Source of the DNA: Shimia sp049116215
Lineage (GTDB): Bacteria; Pseudomonadota; Alphaproteobacteria; Rhodobacterales; Rhodobacteraceae
DNA: 64,000 bases
Reading direction: 5' to 3'
Assembly: GCF_049116215.1 (NCBI RefSeq)
Contig: NZ_JAGDZB010000006.1
Location: 248,001-312,000, forward strand
The notes beneath the pieces are model-generated. The model saw only the letters and a list, made by a program, of their open reading frames with translations, had not been told where the DNA came from and made no database searches. The position numbers were made by a program, and so were the translations under genes. Every line of letters begins with the position of its first letter. The stretch's first letter is position 1. Of the stretch, positions 15,455-24,256 are shown one piece after another.

Positions 15455-16981
15455 ATGTCTGATCTGATCGACGACCCAAGAGAGGGCGAAAACGCCCCGG
15501 AATTCAGCGTCACCGAACTCTCCGGTGCGATCAAACGCATGATCGAGGGCGAGTTTTCCCATGTGCGCATCAAAGGCGAGATTGGCCGCGTGTCATTCCC
15601 GCGCTCCGGCCACGTGTATCTGGACCTGAAAGACGACCGCTCTGTCATTGCCGGGGTGATGTGGAAAGGCGTGGCCGCACGTGTCTCCACCCGTCCCGAA
15701 GAGGGCATGGAAGTGGTCGCCACCGGGCGGCTTACCACCTTCCCAGGCCAATCCAAATATCAGTTGGTGATCGAGGATCTGAAACCGGCAGGTGTCGGCG
15801 CGTTGATGGCGATGCTGGAAAAGCGCAAAGCCATGTTGCAGGCTGAAGGTCTTTTTGCGCAGGAACGCAAGCGTCCCTTACCCTATCTGCCGGAAATCAT
15901 CGGTGTGGTGACCTCGCCCAGTGGGGCGGTCATTCGCGACATCCTGCACCGCCTGCGAGATCGTTTCCCACGCAAAGTCCTGCTGTGGCCAGTTGCTGTG
16001 CAAGGCGAGCAATGTGCCAAGCAGGTGGCCAACGCCATTGACGGTTTCAACAAAATGACCCCTGGCGGCGCCATGCCCCGCCCGGATCTGATCATTGTGG
16101 CCCGTGGCGGCGGCAGCATCGAAGACCTCTGGGGTTTCAACGAGGAAGTGGTGGCCCGTGCCGCTGCGGCCTCTGACATTCCGTTGATTTCAGCCGTCGG
16201 CCACGAAACCGACACCACGCTGATCGACTTTGTTTCCGACAAACGCGCGCCAACCCCCACAGCAGCGGCAGAACTGGCGGTACCCGTACGGCTCGATATG
16301 CTGGCTTGGGTCGAAGAACAGGGCGCCCGCCTCACACGTGGGCTGGAGCAAGGCTTGCGTCAACGCGACCAACGCCTGCGCGATCTGGCCCGCGCCTTGC
16401 CGCGCGCCGACACGTTGCTGCAAACCCCGCGTCAGCGCTTGGATGCCGCAGGCGATGCCTTGCCTCGGGCGTTGCAATCTGGAGTGCAAACCCGCCGTGT
16501 GGCCTTGGCCAAGTCCAGTGGCGGACTGAGTGGTGAAACTCTCAAGCGTATGATCGAGATTCGTCGGCAAAAGCTGGGCCGTCATGCGGATCGCTTGTCC
16601 GCTGAGGGTTTGAAGCGAGACATCACCCGCCGGCGCGAGCGGTTGGAAAATGTGGTTCAGCGCCTAAAGTCCCTGGGGGAGCATCGCAACCAAACGCTGC
16701 GCAATCAGATTGCCTCGTTGGAGCGCATGCGCGGCTCGCTGGGCTATGAGGCCACGTTAGAACGAGGCTATGCGGTTGTGCGCGGCGATGGGGCTGTTGT
16801 GAAAACCGTGGAGGCAGCGGCGCAGGCACATGCGATAGAAATTCAATTTGCCGATGGCCGTCTAACCGTGGGGCAGGGGGAAAGCACCGCTGCGGCCTCA
16901 CCCGCCCCAGCCAAACCGAAACCTGCCACAAAGCCGAAATCCAAGAAGGCTCCGCCGCCTGAACAGGGCAACCTTTTCTGA
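15455..16981 (+). CDS. xseA: Exodeoxyribonuclease VII large subunit
   Basis: The 508-residue protein starts with an OB-fold ssDNA-binding domain (about 10-110; VTELSGAIKRMIEGEFSHVR), followed by the exonuclease VII catalytic region with GVVTSPSGAVIRDILHR, ARGGGSIEDLWGFNEE and SAVGHETDTTLIDFVSD. A long Arg/Gln-rich coiled coil then covers about 285-440. The C-terminus is a Lys/Pro/Ala-rich low-complexity tail. It degrades single-stranded DNA with XseB, whose gene is not here. The ATG at 15455 is preferred over an upstream TTG at 15419, although its ribosome site is weak. Confidence 0.95.
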   Translation: MSDLIDDPREGENAPEFSVTELSGAIKRMIEGEFSHVRIKGEIGRVSFPRSGHVYLDLKDDRSVIAGVMWKGVAARVSTRPEEGMEVVATGRLTTFPGQSKYQLVIEDLKPAGVGALMAMLEKRKAMLQAEGLFAQERKRPLPYLPEIIGVVTSPSGAVIRDILHRLRDRFPRKVLLWPVAVQGEQCAKQVANAIDGFNKMTPGGAMPRPDLIIVARGGGSIEDLWGFNEEVVARAAAASDIPLISAVGHETDTTLIDFVSDKRAPTPTAAAELAVPVRLDMLAWVEEQGARLTRGLEQGLRQRDQRLRDLARALPRADTLLQTPRQRLDAAGDALPRALQSGVQTRRVALAKSSGGLSGETLKRMIEIRRQKLGRHADRLSAEGLKRDITRRRERLENVVQRLKSLGEHRNQTLRNQIASLERMRGSLGYEATLERGYAVVRGDGAVVKTVEAAAQAHAIEIQFADGRLTVGQGESTAAASPAPAKPKPATKPKSKKAPPPEQGNLF

Positions 16982-17012
16982 GCATGTTGTGAGCGCGGTC
17001 TAACGTAAAAGG

Positions 17013-17411
17013 CTACACCCCAACGTCGGGCCCAAGGCACAGCATTTCCTCGCTGGTGTCCTCAACTTCGTAGAGCAGTCGCCCGTCCGGCTCGTTCTCA
17101 AACTTGGCGCGTAGGCCGCGGGAGTCCGCATAGAAACTCCAGCACTGAGGCCCGGGGTTGTCCTCATAGACAAAACAGATCTGCCCGGCCTCCTCGTACC
17201 AGTGGCCATCTTTGCACTGGCCGCTGCCATCCAGAAACGCCCACCGCACCCGCCGGTCCGACAGGTACTCTTCCACGCCGTAGCGCCGCCCATCCGCCTC
17301 GTAAAACAACGTCTTGCCAGATACATAGGCTTCAAACTCGGCTGCCGACATGGCGTCTTCTGCCGCCGCTGCGCTGCTTAACAGCGCCAAAACAATGCTC
17401 ATATACTTCAT
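17013..17411 (-). CDS. Secreted hypothetical protein
   Basis: A 132-residue protein with a signal peptide of about 17 residues. The mature part is rich in aromatic and acidic residues (YVSGKTLFYEADGRRYGVEE, then FLDGSGQCKDGHWY). It has four cysteines that could form two disulfides. I recognise no named family. Single-gene unit between xseA (convergent) and alkB (same strand, upstream). Confidence 0.75.
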   Translation of the reverse strand: MKYMSIVLALLSSAAAAEDAMSAAEFEAYVSGKTLFYEADGRRYGVEEYLSDRRVRWAFLDGSGQCKDGHWYEEAGQICFVYEDNPGPQCWSFYADSRGLRAKFENEPDGRLLYEVEDTSEEMLCLGPDVGV

Positions 17412-17449
17412 GGCGCCATGCTGCCTGAGGCGCGGGCGTCAATCCAGTC

Positions 17450-18496
17450 TCATTGCTGTGATGCGCGCAGTTTTGCCACCTTCAGCTTTTCAACGCGCGG
17501 GTCCATCACCCGCCGCCATTGCCGTGGCCAGAGCGCGAGGATCGCCATCAGTGGCAAAGACTGCGGCAGGGTGGGCATGGTCGCCTTGTTCAGTTGCAAG
17601 GAGGGGTAGTCCCGCGTGGGCACCATATGGTGGTCCGAATGACGCGGCGCATTGAGCATCAGCGCGGAGGTATAGAGCTGCGGCGCATTCCAGCTGTGCT
17701 CCGGTCCCACCGGCTCCGGCTTGCCGTTTTCGCGCATCCGCCGGTGCAGCCCGTAGTGCTGAACATAGTCCGAAAGCAAAAGCTGCATACTGCCGTAACT
17801 CGCCAGCGCTACGTAAGCCAGCACACCATTCACCCCGGCAAGACGGGCGGCCAACGCGATGCATAACGCTGCGCCGCCCACATAGAGCACATAGGGATGC
17901 AGCAGCGACTTGCGGGCACCAGCGCGCTGGCGCATCGCATTTTCCGCCTGCCATCCAGCTTTAAACGACCCGATCCAGGCCCGCGGCCAGAATTGATAGA
18001 AATTCTCCCCGTCTCTCGGGCTGTTTGGATCTTTGTCCGTGGCCACCCAAATATGATGCACCTTGGGATGCGCCGAGCTGTGATGTCCAAACAGCAGGGA
18101 GATATAGACCCACTTGCCCAGCCTGCGCGGAAACCGTGCTGCCTTGTGGATCAGCTCATGCGCATTGGCATTGCTCACTTGCCCAAAGAACAGTCCAAAC
18201 GCCATAAAACAGCAGATTTTGGCACCAAGGCTGATCCCCGTGGTGCCAGCCAACGCCAGCACGGCAAGTATAATCAGCGGAAAGTGCACCACGCCAAGCA
18301 CCAGCGACAGCCGCATTCCGCTGGGAAACTCGCCATCCTGACCGGTTTTGGCCGCTGCGCCCTGTACCAGCCGGTCCATCACATGAATAAGGCCGCCCAT
18401 GTAGATCAACGCCGCCACCGCCCAAAGACCACCCAACAGCCCGCCAAGCGCCAAAAGCACCACGGGAATCGTTGTTGCGATCCAGAACCAAACCAT
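17450..18496 (-). CDS. alkB: Alkane 1-monooxygenase (AlkB-type)
   Basis: The 348-residue membrane protein has about six hydrophobic segments and the His boxes of the AlkB diiron enzymes: HELIHK (113-118), HHSSAHPKVHH (138-148), QHYGLHR (246-252) and HSDHH (286-290). These hydroxylate terminal carbons of medium-chain alkanes, using electrons from rubredoxin. No rubredoxin or rubredoxin reductase gene is near, so electrons must come from elsewhere. The histidine pattern separates it from ordinary fatty acid desaturases, though a related hydroxylase is possible. Confidence 0.88.
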   Translation of the reverse strand: MVWFWIATTIPVVLLALGGLLGGLWAVAALIYMGGLIHVMDRLVQGAAAKTGQDGEFPSGMRLSLVLGVVHFPLIILAVLALAGTTGISLGAKICCFMAFGLFFGQVSNANAHELIHKAARFPRRLGKWVYISLLFGHHSSAHPKVHHIWVATDKDPNSPRDGENFYQFWPRAWIGSFKAGWQAENAMRQRAGARKSLLHPYVLYVGGAALCIALAARLAGVNGVLAYVALASYGSMQLLLSDYVQHYGLHRRMRENGKPEPVGPEHSWNAPQLYTSALMLNAPRHSDHHMVPTRDYPSLQLNKATMPTLPQSLPLMAILALWPRQWRRVMDPRVEKLKVAKLRASQQ

Positions 18497-18631
18497 GTGA
18501 TTTCCCTTTCAAAGAGCCTCTGCTCCTTGTAGTTGGGTAAAATTACTCCTTCCTTTCTAGCCTGCAAAGCCACGACGTGGAGTTATTTTGACAGGTTTGT
18601 ACTTTTCTTGAGGAAACCCGTGCCAACCCCA

Positions 18632-18659
18632 TTGACTCGGCCCCAACCATCATTAAAAG
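18632..18659 (+). promoter_or_regulatory. Possible sigma-70 promoter of rpmG
   Basis: TTGACT (18632-18637), a 16-base spacer and TAAAAG (18654-18659), 56 bases before the rpmG start. The -35 is good and the -10 is weak. Confidence 0.35.
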
Positions 18660-18714
18660 GCGGGCTTCAAGAGATTTACACGGGGTATCTGTGCCCCGAC
18701 GCAGGAGAAGTACA

Positions 18715-18882
18715 ATGGCGAAGCCGACGACCATCAAGATCCGTCTGAACTCGACCGCGGGCACGGGCCATTTCTACGTGACCAAGAAAAACGCACGCAC
18801 GATGACCGAAAAAATGGTCGTCCGTAAATACGACCCGGTGGTGCGCAAGCATGTCGAGTACAAAGAAGGCAAGATCAAGTAA
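18715..18882 (+). CDS. rpmG: 50S ribosomal protein L33
   Basis: A 55-residue L33 starting MAKPTTIKIRLNSTAGTG and ending in YDPVVRKHVEYKEGKIK. There are no zinc-binding Cys pairs, so it is the Cys-free form. The ATG at 18715 has GCAGGAGA upstream, which rules out the in-frame ATG 24 bases earlier. The gene has its own terminator. Confidence 0.97.
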   Translation: MAKPTTIKIRLNSTAGTGHFYVTKKNARTMTEKMVVRKYDPVVRKHVEYKEGKIK

Positions 18883-18904
18883 GATCGCTTTCTGAGACAC
18901 ATGC

Positions 18905-18936
18905 AAAAGCCGCGCCACACCAAGGCGCGGCTTTTT
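18905..18936 (+). terminator. Terminator after rpmG
   Basis: A 12-bp stem (18905-18916 with 18924-18935), 7-base loop, and T5. Confidence 0.9.
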
Positions 18937-18995
18937 GCCTTTAAAGAAACCCGCGCCTGAAAAACAAAAAACGTTTCTTCAGGAGGGTTTCCCCA

Positions 18996-19523
18996 ATGCC
19001 CCACCCATTCTTTATCCGCCCCGCCAGCCTTGACGACCGCCAGGCCGTTTCTGAGTTGTTTGCCCAATCCTATCCGGACTTGCTGCCTCAGGACTACGAG
19101 GAAGCCGTACTAACGGATGCGCTGCCGCTGATTACCAAAGCACGGAGCTCGCTTTTGGCCTGTGGCACCTATTTTGTGGCCGAGTGTGCGGAGACCGACG
19201 CCATTGTCGGGGCGGGGGGGTGGACCGATCTCAGCCCGTCGCGCGGAGTAAGTGGCACAGACTTGGGGCATGTACGTCATGTGGCGACACGCCCAGACTG
19301 GCTGCGTCGTGGCGTAGCACGGTCGTTGATTGACGTCTCGCTGGCCTCTGCCGAGGCACATGGGATGCGCCAGATGAGCTGTTTGAGCACATACACCGCA
19401 CGGCGGTTCTATGAAGCTATGGGCTTCGAAGAAACCACCGAGGTGGAGCTTACGTTGGCCCCTGGCGTGCACTTTCCAGCGATCCAAATGCGGCGCAGTC
19501 TTTGCGCCCCTGAATTTGCTTGA
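18996..19523 (+). CDS. GNAT family N-acetyltransferase
   Basis: The 175-residue protein has a GNAT fold: an N-terminal FIRPASLDDRQAV strand-helix, then LGHVRHVATRPDWLRRGVAR with the acetyl-CoA-binding R/Q-x-x-G-x-A-type loop (RRGVAR). The C-terminal ARRFYEAMGFEET block completes the domain. The acceptor is unknown. The ATG has a strong AGGAGGG site. Confidence 0.9.
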   Translation: MPHPFFIRPASLDDRQAVSELFAQSYPDLLPQDYEEAVLTDALPLITKARSSLLACGTYFVAECAETDAIVGAGGWTDLSPSRGVSGTDLGHVRHVATRPDWLRRGVARSLIDVSLASAEAHGMRQMSCLSTYTARRFYEAMGFEETTEVELTLAPGVHFPAIQMRRSLCAPEFA

Positions 19524-19525
19524 AA

Positions 19526-19554
19526 AAAAGGCCGGTCACAATGACCGGCCTTTT
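19526..19554. terminator. Bidirectional terminator
   Basis: A perfect 13-bp stem (19526-19538 with 19542-19554) and a 3-base loop, with A and T tracts in the arms, between the convergent GNAT and Bax-inhibitor genes. Confidence 0.9.
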
Positions 19555-19574
19555 CTATTGCTATGCTGTGCGGA

Positions 19575-20336
19575 TCACTCGCGGTTGCCGAGGAACTGCA
19601 GCAGGAACATGAACAGGTTGATGAAGTCCAGATACAGGGTCAGCGCGCCCATGATCGCGGATTTCGCCAGCCATTCGCTGTCACCCATATGGGCGTGCTG
19701 GATGTAGTCGTTTTTGATTTTCTGCGTGTCATACGCGGTCAGCGCAGCAAAGATCAGAACACCAATGGCAGAGATTGCAAACGCCATCGCAGAAGACTGC
19801 AGGAAGATGTTCACAATCGACGCCACGATCAGGCCAATCAGACCCATCATCAGGAAGGTGCCCAGACCGGAAAGGTTCTTCTTGGTGGTGTAGCCGTAGA
19901 GCGACAGACCCGCGAAGGCGATCGATGTGATCAGGAAGGTCTGGATGATCGACTCACCGGTGAACACCAGGAAGATCGAGCTGATCGATGCGCCCATCAG
20001 AGCTGCAAACGTGTAGAAGAACAGCTGCGCGCCAGCGGCGGACAGGCGGTTGATCGCCATGCCAAAGCCAAACACCATCGCCAGAGGGGCAAACATGACG
20101 ACCCACTTCAGCGGGGAGGCATAAAGCGCATTGCCCAAAGACGTCAGCATTTTGGCACCGGTCGCAGGATCGGTCGCAACGGCCAGTCCGGACAGCGCCC
20201 ATGCAGCGGCAAAGGTGATCAACATGCCGACGGACATGTTGCCATACACTTTGTTCATGTGGGCGCGCAGACCCGCGTCAATATGAGCCGCGCTCGCCGT
20301 CGCCGTGCCGCGGATCGTGTCAAATTCAGCCATCAA
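19575..20336 (-). CDS. Bax inhibitor-1/YccA family membrane protein
   Basis: The 253-residue protein has seven hydrophobic helices and the family end motifs ALTAYDTQKIKND (about residue 205) and LYLDFINLFMFLLQFLGNR at the C-terminus. E. coli YccA interacts with FtsH and modulates its proteolysis; eukaryotic relatives are calcium leak channels. Which applies here is not visible. The gene is alone, with a terminator shared with its convergent neighbour. Confidence 0.9.
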   Translation of the reverse strand: MMAEFDTIRGTATASAAHIDAGLRAHMNKVYGNMSVGMLITFAAAWALSGLAVATDPATGAKMLTSLGNALYASPLKWVVMFAPLAMVFGFGMAINRLSAAGAQLFFYTFAALMGASISSIFLVFTGESIIQTFLITSIAFAGLSLYGYTTKKNLSGLGTFLMMGLIGLIVASIVNIFLQSSAMAFAISAIGVLIFAALTAYDTQKIKNDYIQHAHMGDSEWLAKSAIMGALTLYLDFINLFMFLLQFLGNRE

Positions 20337-20475
20337 AGCCTCCGAGTTAACTTTATTGCCCCCAGAACCTGACGTTCAGAGGGTTTCATCAGAGAATATC
20401 GGTGACGGGAGACGTGAATTCAAGGATTTCCGCCGGTAAAGCCGGCGAAAATCCGCATCATTGTTAATGTTTGTC

Positions 20476-20685
20476 TCAGCCGCGCCAATGGGCAGGCACA
20501 TCCCAGGCGGAGCGGCTCAATTCGCAGTCCACATCGGCTTGGGTCAGGCCCATGTCGTGCAGGGCGGCGGCGTCCAGCCGGGCCAACTGGCGGCGCTGGC
20601 GCAGGACGGCAAAGGCTTGCGTCAGGCGGGACAGGGAAAACTTGGAACCACGGGAGCTCGCGGATGAAGTGGTGATGAAGGCCAT
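20476..20685 (-). CDS. DUF1127 domain protein
   Basis: A 69-residue basic protein. The C-terminal half holds the DUF1127 motif LARLDAAALHDMGLTQADVD. Members of this family bind RNA or act as small post-transcriptional regulators in Rhizobium and Rhodobacter. It is divergent from a LysR gene, and an inverted repeat lies in the shared upstream region, 40 bases before its ATG. Control by that LysR protein is therefore likely but inferred. Confidence 0.87.
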   Translation of the reverse strand: MAFITTSSASSRGSKFSLSRLTQAFAVLRQRRQLARLDAAALHDMGLTQADVDCELSRSAWDVPAHWRG

Positions 20686-20724
20686 GGGTCGTTCCTTTCC
20701 TGATTTTCGATTGGTTTTGGTCTG

Positions 20725-20745
20725 TACATCAAATTACTTGATGTA
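20725..20745. promoter_or_regulatory. Inverted repeat, probable LysR-type operator
   Basis: Perfect TACATCAA-N5-TTGATGTA, with the T-N11-A core of LysR-family sites, between the divergent DUF1127 and LysR genes. Confidence 0.65.
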
Positions 20746-20792
20746 TATCGGCGGATACGTGTATTTAGAAAGCGAATGTTTGTGACGGACTT

Positions 20793-20809
20793 CATCACGT
20801 TTCATGATG
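20793..20809. promoter_or_regulatory. Second, weaker operator-like repeat
   Basis: CATCA-N7-TGATG, sharing the TGATGTAT half-site with the repeat at 20725-20745. It is close to the LysR start codon and may serve autoregulation. Confidence 0.45.
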
Positions 20810-20844
20810 TATGTTCAAAAACAGTGATCTATAGGGAGACAGCC

Positions 20845-21738
20845 ATGCGCAATCTTGATGTAACCACGCTCCGCAGTTTTGTTGCCGTTGCCGATATGGG
20901 CGGCGTGACCAAGGCAGCGGGGTTCTTGCATCTCACCCAATCGGCGGTCTCCATGCAGCTCAAACGTCTGGAAGAGCTGATTGGTGTAGCGCTTTTGGAC
21001 CGTTCTGGCCGCGGCATTGCCCTCACTCCGGCGGGGGAGCAAATGTTGGGTTATGCCCGTCGCATGGTTACGCTCAACGATGAAATCATGCGCCGATTGA
21101 GCCACGATGAGTTTGAAGGCGCGGTCACGCTAGGGGTGCCTCATGACATTGTCTACCCAACCATCCCGCGCGTCATGCAGCAGTTCGCAGCGGCCTTTCC
21201 GCGCGTGAAGGTCAACCTATGTTCATCCTATACGCTTGAGCTGAAGCAGCTGTTTGACAAGGGCGAGATTGACCTGATCCTGACCACGGAAACCAACACA
21301 CCGGATGGGGCCGAGGGCTTGTGTACCTTGCCTCTGGTCTGGATAGGCGCACCGGGCGGGGCCAGCTGGCGTCGCCGACCGTTCCCCTTTGCCTCCGCGC
21401 GTCAGTGTCTGTTCCGGCAGCGGGCGATTGCGGCGCTGGACCGGGTGGGCATCGAATGGGATTCTGCGCTGGAAACAGAATCGGATCGCACGGTGGAGGC
21501 AACCATTGCCGCAGACCTTGGGGTGGGGGAGATGTTGCTTGGCACTGAGCCCCGCCATCTGGAGGTCATCGATCACGGTGGCGCGCTGCCCGACTTGGGC
21601 GAACAGCACATCAATATGTATGGTGCGGAGCAGGCCAAGGGCGATGTGATCGCCCATTTGGCCGAGTTGATCCGCAAGAGCTTTTTGTCCATGCACGCAC
21701 CGGCCGAAATCCCGCCGCGGCTTGGTGTGGTGGGCTAA
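20845..21738 (+). CDS. LysR-family transcriptional regulator
   Basis: The 297-residue regulator has an N-terminal winged helix (about 1-62; VTKAAGFLHLTQSAVSMQLK) and a periplasmic-binding-like effector domain (about 90-290). The ATG at 20845 has AGGGAG upstream and begins the conserved block MRNLDVTTLRSFVAVADMGG. An upstream in-frame ATG at 20776 would place the operator-like repeat inside the coding region, so it is rejected. The likely targets are itself and the divergent DUF1127 gene. Confidence 0.92.
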   Translation: MRNLDVTTLRSFVAVADMGGVTKAAGFLHLTQSAVSMQLKRLEELIGVALLDRSGRGIALTPAGEQMLGYARRMVTLNDEIMRRLSHDEFEGAVTLGVPHDIVYPTIPRVMQQFAAAFPRVKVNLCSSYTLELKQLFDKGEIDLILTTETNTPDGAEGLCTLPLVWIGAPGGASWRRRPFPFASARQCLFRQRAIAALDRVGIEWDSALETESDRTVEATIAADLGVGEMLLGTEPRHLEVIDHGGALPDLGEQHINMYGAEQAKGDVIAHLAELIRKSFLSMHAPAEIPPRLGVVG

Positions 21739-21741
21739 CTT

Positions 21742-22704
21742 CTAGTCTACCGTAACAACCACTTTGCCGGTGGAGGCGCGGCTGCGGAGAAGCTCGTAAG
21801 CGTCCGCAGCCTGCTCCAGCGGCAAAACATGGCTGACATGTGGTTTCAGTTTGCCTGCGCCGTACCAGTCAAACAGAGTGTTCATGCTGCCGGTCAACAC
21901 CTCCGGCTTGAACGACAGATACCCGCCCCAATAGAGTCCAATCACCGTCAGGTTTTTCACCAGCAGGTGGTTGGCCGGTATTTGCGGCACCTCTCCGCTG
22001 GCAAAGCCCAAAGGCAATATCCGCGCCTCGGGGTTGCACGCGCGGAAGGCGGCTTTGAACTGGTCCCCGCCCACGGGGTCATAGACCACATCCGCCCCAC
22101 CCAGAGCTTTCACTTCTGCACGGATGTCCGCGGTTTTGGCGTCGATCAGGTGATCCGCACCAGCCGCTTTCGCCACCGCAAGCCTGTCGGCACCCCGGGC
22201 GCAGGCAATCACATTGGCGCCCATCAGTTTGCCCAATTCAACCGCAGTCAGGCCCACACCTCCGGCAGCACCCAACACCAGCAGGTTCTCTCCCGGTTGC
22301 AACTTGGCGCGATGGTCCAGCGCGACGTGGCTTGTACCGTAGGCTACAGGGAAGGCCGCCGCATCTTCATAACTCATGCCTTTGGGCATCGGCACAGCGC
22401 TTTCGGCGGGGTACACGCCAAACTCCGCCAAGCCGCCACTGCCGCCAAATACCAAAACATCAGCCCCAACCGCAGGCCCCTTGGTATCTGGCCCGATAGC
22501 ATCAACCACGCCGGACACTTCCATACCCAGCGTAAACGGGACCGGCGGCGTGGCCTGATAGGTGCCCTTGATCATCAGCAGATCACCAAAATTCAGCGCG
22601 CAGGCTTTGATCTTGACCCGAATCTCTCCGGGGCCAGGTTCCGGCGTGGCAATGTCTTCAATCGCAGGGGCAGTGTCATGGGACGTAACTTGAAAGGCGC
22701 GCAT
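21742..22704 (-). CDS. NADPH:quinone oxidoreductase (zinc-free MDR)
   Basis: A 320-residue medium-chain dehydrogenase/reductase with a GroES-like N-domain and a Rossmann domain carrying LVLGAAGGVGLTAVELGK (about 142-159). It lacks the zinc ligands of alcohol dehydrogenases, which fits the quinone oxidoreductase subfamily. The ATG at 22704 has AGGAG upstream and begins MRAFQVTSHD. It is convergent with the LysR gene with a 3-base gap and is probably independent of it. Confidence 0.9.
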   Translation of the reverse strand: MRAFQVTSHDTAPAIEDIATPEPGPGEIRVKIKACALNFGDLLMIKGTYQATPPVPFTLGMEVSGVVDAIGPDTKGPAVGADVLVFGGSGGLAEFGVYPAESAVPMPKGMSYEDAAAFPVAYGTSHVALDHRAKLQPGENLLVLGAAGGVGLTAVELGKLMGANVIACARGADRLAVAKAAGADHLIDAKTADIRAEVKALGGADVVYDPVGGDQFKAAFRACNPEARILPLGFASGEVPQIPANHLLVKNLTVIGLYWGGYLSFKPEVLTGSMNTLFDWYGAGKLKPHVSHVLPLEQAADAYELLRSRASTGKVVVTVD

Positions 22705-23038
22705 CTTTTTCTCCTGATCTCTGGATCGAATACACAAGCGCTTGCGTTCAAGTCAAAGCTGATCCCTTGAAAACAGAGGATTGCGACACGACGTCACCCT
22801 GCGGCAGAGCTTTTGATAGGGGCCCGAAAAGGTAAATCTGACAATCCCCGATTGTATCAATGACACTATCCAGAAGGGGTAGAACACATTCTTTGCCTTG
22901 ATTATAAGGCGAAAACTGCTAAGGTGAATTATCGCGAAAGGGATGCGCGATAACTTCACTAAACGAATTGGTGACGCTGCTGACGGGCTGCTTGGTTCTT
23001 GGCTGTGACCTGATATTTAATTCGGAAGGAGACGTGTG
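22705..23038. other. Intergenic region between divergent qor-like and XRE genes
   Basis: A 334-base AT-richer spacer with no plausible gene. It must hold both promoters. The only structure I see is the inverted repeat at 22929-22953. Confidence 0.7.
22929..22953. promoter_or_regulatory. Inverted repeat upstream of XRE regulator
   Basis: Perfect TTATCGCG-N9-CGCGATAA, 85 bases before the XRE start codon. Such placement suits an autoregulatory operator. Confidence 0.5.
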
Positions 23039-23407
23039 ATGACACATCCAGTGGACGTGCATGTTGGCAAAAAAATCCGCCAACGCCGGTGGCTGACGGG
23101 GATGACGCAGCAACAACTGGCCGAGCAAGTCGGGATCAAGTTCCAACAGATTCAAAAGTATGAGACCGGTGCCAACCGGGTCAGTGCCTCCAGGCTCTGG
23201 GATATTTCTGACGCGCTGGACGTCCCGGTCAGCTTCTTTTTTGAAGGCCTGGAAACCGACAGTGACGGCGCAAGCTCCGGTAGCGTGCCGGCTGACATCA
23301 TGGCAGACAAAGAAGCGCTGGATCTGATCCGCAGCTACTACGCCATTCCAGAAAACCAACGTCGGCGGCTGTTTGAGCTCGCCCGCGTGTTGTCCGACGT
23401 CGCTTGA
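23039..23407 (+). CDS. XRE-family transcriptional regulator (PraR/PhrR-like)
   Basis: The 122-residue protein has an N-terminal helix-turn-helix (about 10-66; MTQQQLAEQVGIKFQQIQKY) and a short helical C-terminal region ending in FELARVLSDVA. This arrangement and length match the PraR/PhrR/SinR-like group common in alphaproteobacteria. The ATG at 23039 has GGAAGGAG at correct spacing; a GTG directly before it is less likely. The target genes are not evident apart from its own palindromic upstream region. Confidence 0.88.
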   Translation: MTHPVDVHVGKKIRQRRWLTGMTQQQLAEQVGIKFQQIQKYETGANRVSASRLWDISDALDVPVSFFFEGLETDSDGASSGSVPADIMADKEALDLIRSYYAIPENQRRRLFELARVLSDVA

Positions 23408-23464
23408 GTCCACTCCCGCTCTGGTCTAGCCATGGCGTGAACGCCAGAGCGGAGACTGTGACCG

Positions 23465-24256
23465 ATGACACCAGAACAGACTGACCTGATCGCTGTGGCG
23501 GATGCCATGGCAGACGCGGCCCGTGCGGCCATACTTCCTCATTTTCGCAGCTCCTCTCTGACCGCAGACAACAAACTGTCTGAGGGGTTTGACCCTGTGA
23601 CCGTGGCAGATCGCGCGGCCGAGGAGGCGATGCGCGCGGTTCTGGCAGAACGCCGCCCACAGGACGGCATCTTTGGCGAAGAATTTGGCAAATCTGAGGG
23701 CCGCAGTGGCCTGACCTGGGTGTTGGACCCCATCGATGGCACGCGCGCGTTTATCTCCGGCACGCCAACTTGGGGGGTGTTGATCGCGCTGTCTGATGAA
23801 ACTGGCCCGATCTACGGCGTGGTGGATCAGCCCTACATTGGCGAGCGTTTTAAAGGCGGCTTTGGCGTGGCTGAGGCCCAAGGACCACAAGGCACCATGC
23901 CGCTCAAGACCCGCGACACGGCCACTCTGGCGGAGGCGGTGATCTTCACCACTTTCCCAGAAGTCGGCACCGGGGCGGAGCGCGCAGGTTTTGAACGTGT
24001 TGCATCCCAAACCAAGCTCACCCGATACGGCATGGATTGCTACGCCTATGCGCTTTTGGCCGCAGGACAAATCGATCTGGTGATCGAGGCGGGCCTCAAC
24101 GCTTATGACATCCAGGCGCCCATCGCGGTGATCGAAGCGGCTGGTGGCATTGTCACCAATTGGCAGGGCGGCCCCGCGCATAACGGTGGGCAGGTTGTAG
24201 CTGCCGCCAACAAAGAGCTGCACGCACAGGCTTTGGCGCTCCTGCAACAGGCTTAA
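23465..24256 (+). CDS. hisN: Inositol-phosphatase-fold histidinol-phosphatase
   Basis: The 263-residue protein is an IMPase-superfamily phosphatase. Metal ligands lie in GEEFGKSEG (about 73-81) and WVLDPIDGTRAFISG (about 86-100); the FISGTPTWGVLIAL continuation is typical of HisN-type histidinol-phosphatases, which perform the penultimate step of histidine synthesis. The C-terminal AYDIQAPIAVIEAAGG carries the last metal aspartate. A general inositol or sugar phosphatase role cannot be excluded, as no his genes are adjacent. Confidence 0.85.
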   Translation: MTPEQTDLIAVADAMADAARAAILPHFRSSSLTADNKLSEGFDPVTVADRAAEEAMRAVLAERRPQDGIFGEEFGKSEGRSGLTWVLDPIDGTRAFISGTPTWGVLIALSDETGPIYGVVDQPYIGERFKGGFGVAEAQGPQGTMPLKTRDTATLAEAVIFTTFPEVGTGAERAGFERVASQTKLTRYGMDCYAYALLAAGQIDLVIEAGLNAYDIQAPIAVIEAAGGIVTNWQGGPAHNGGQVVAAANKELHAQALALLQQA

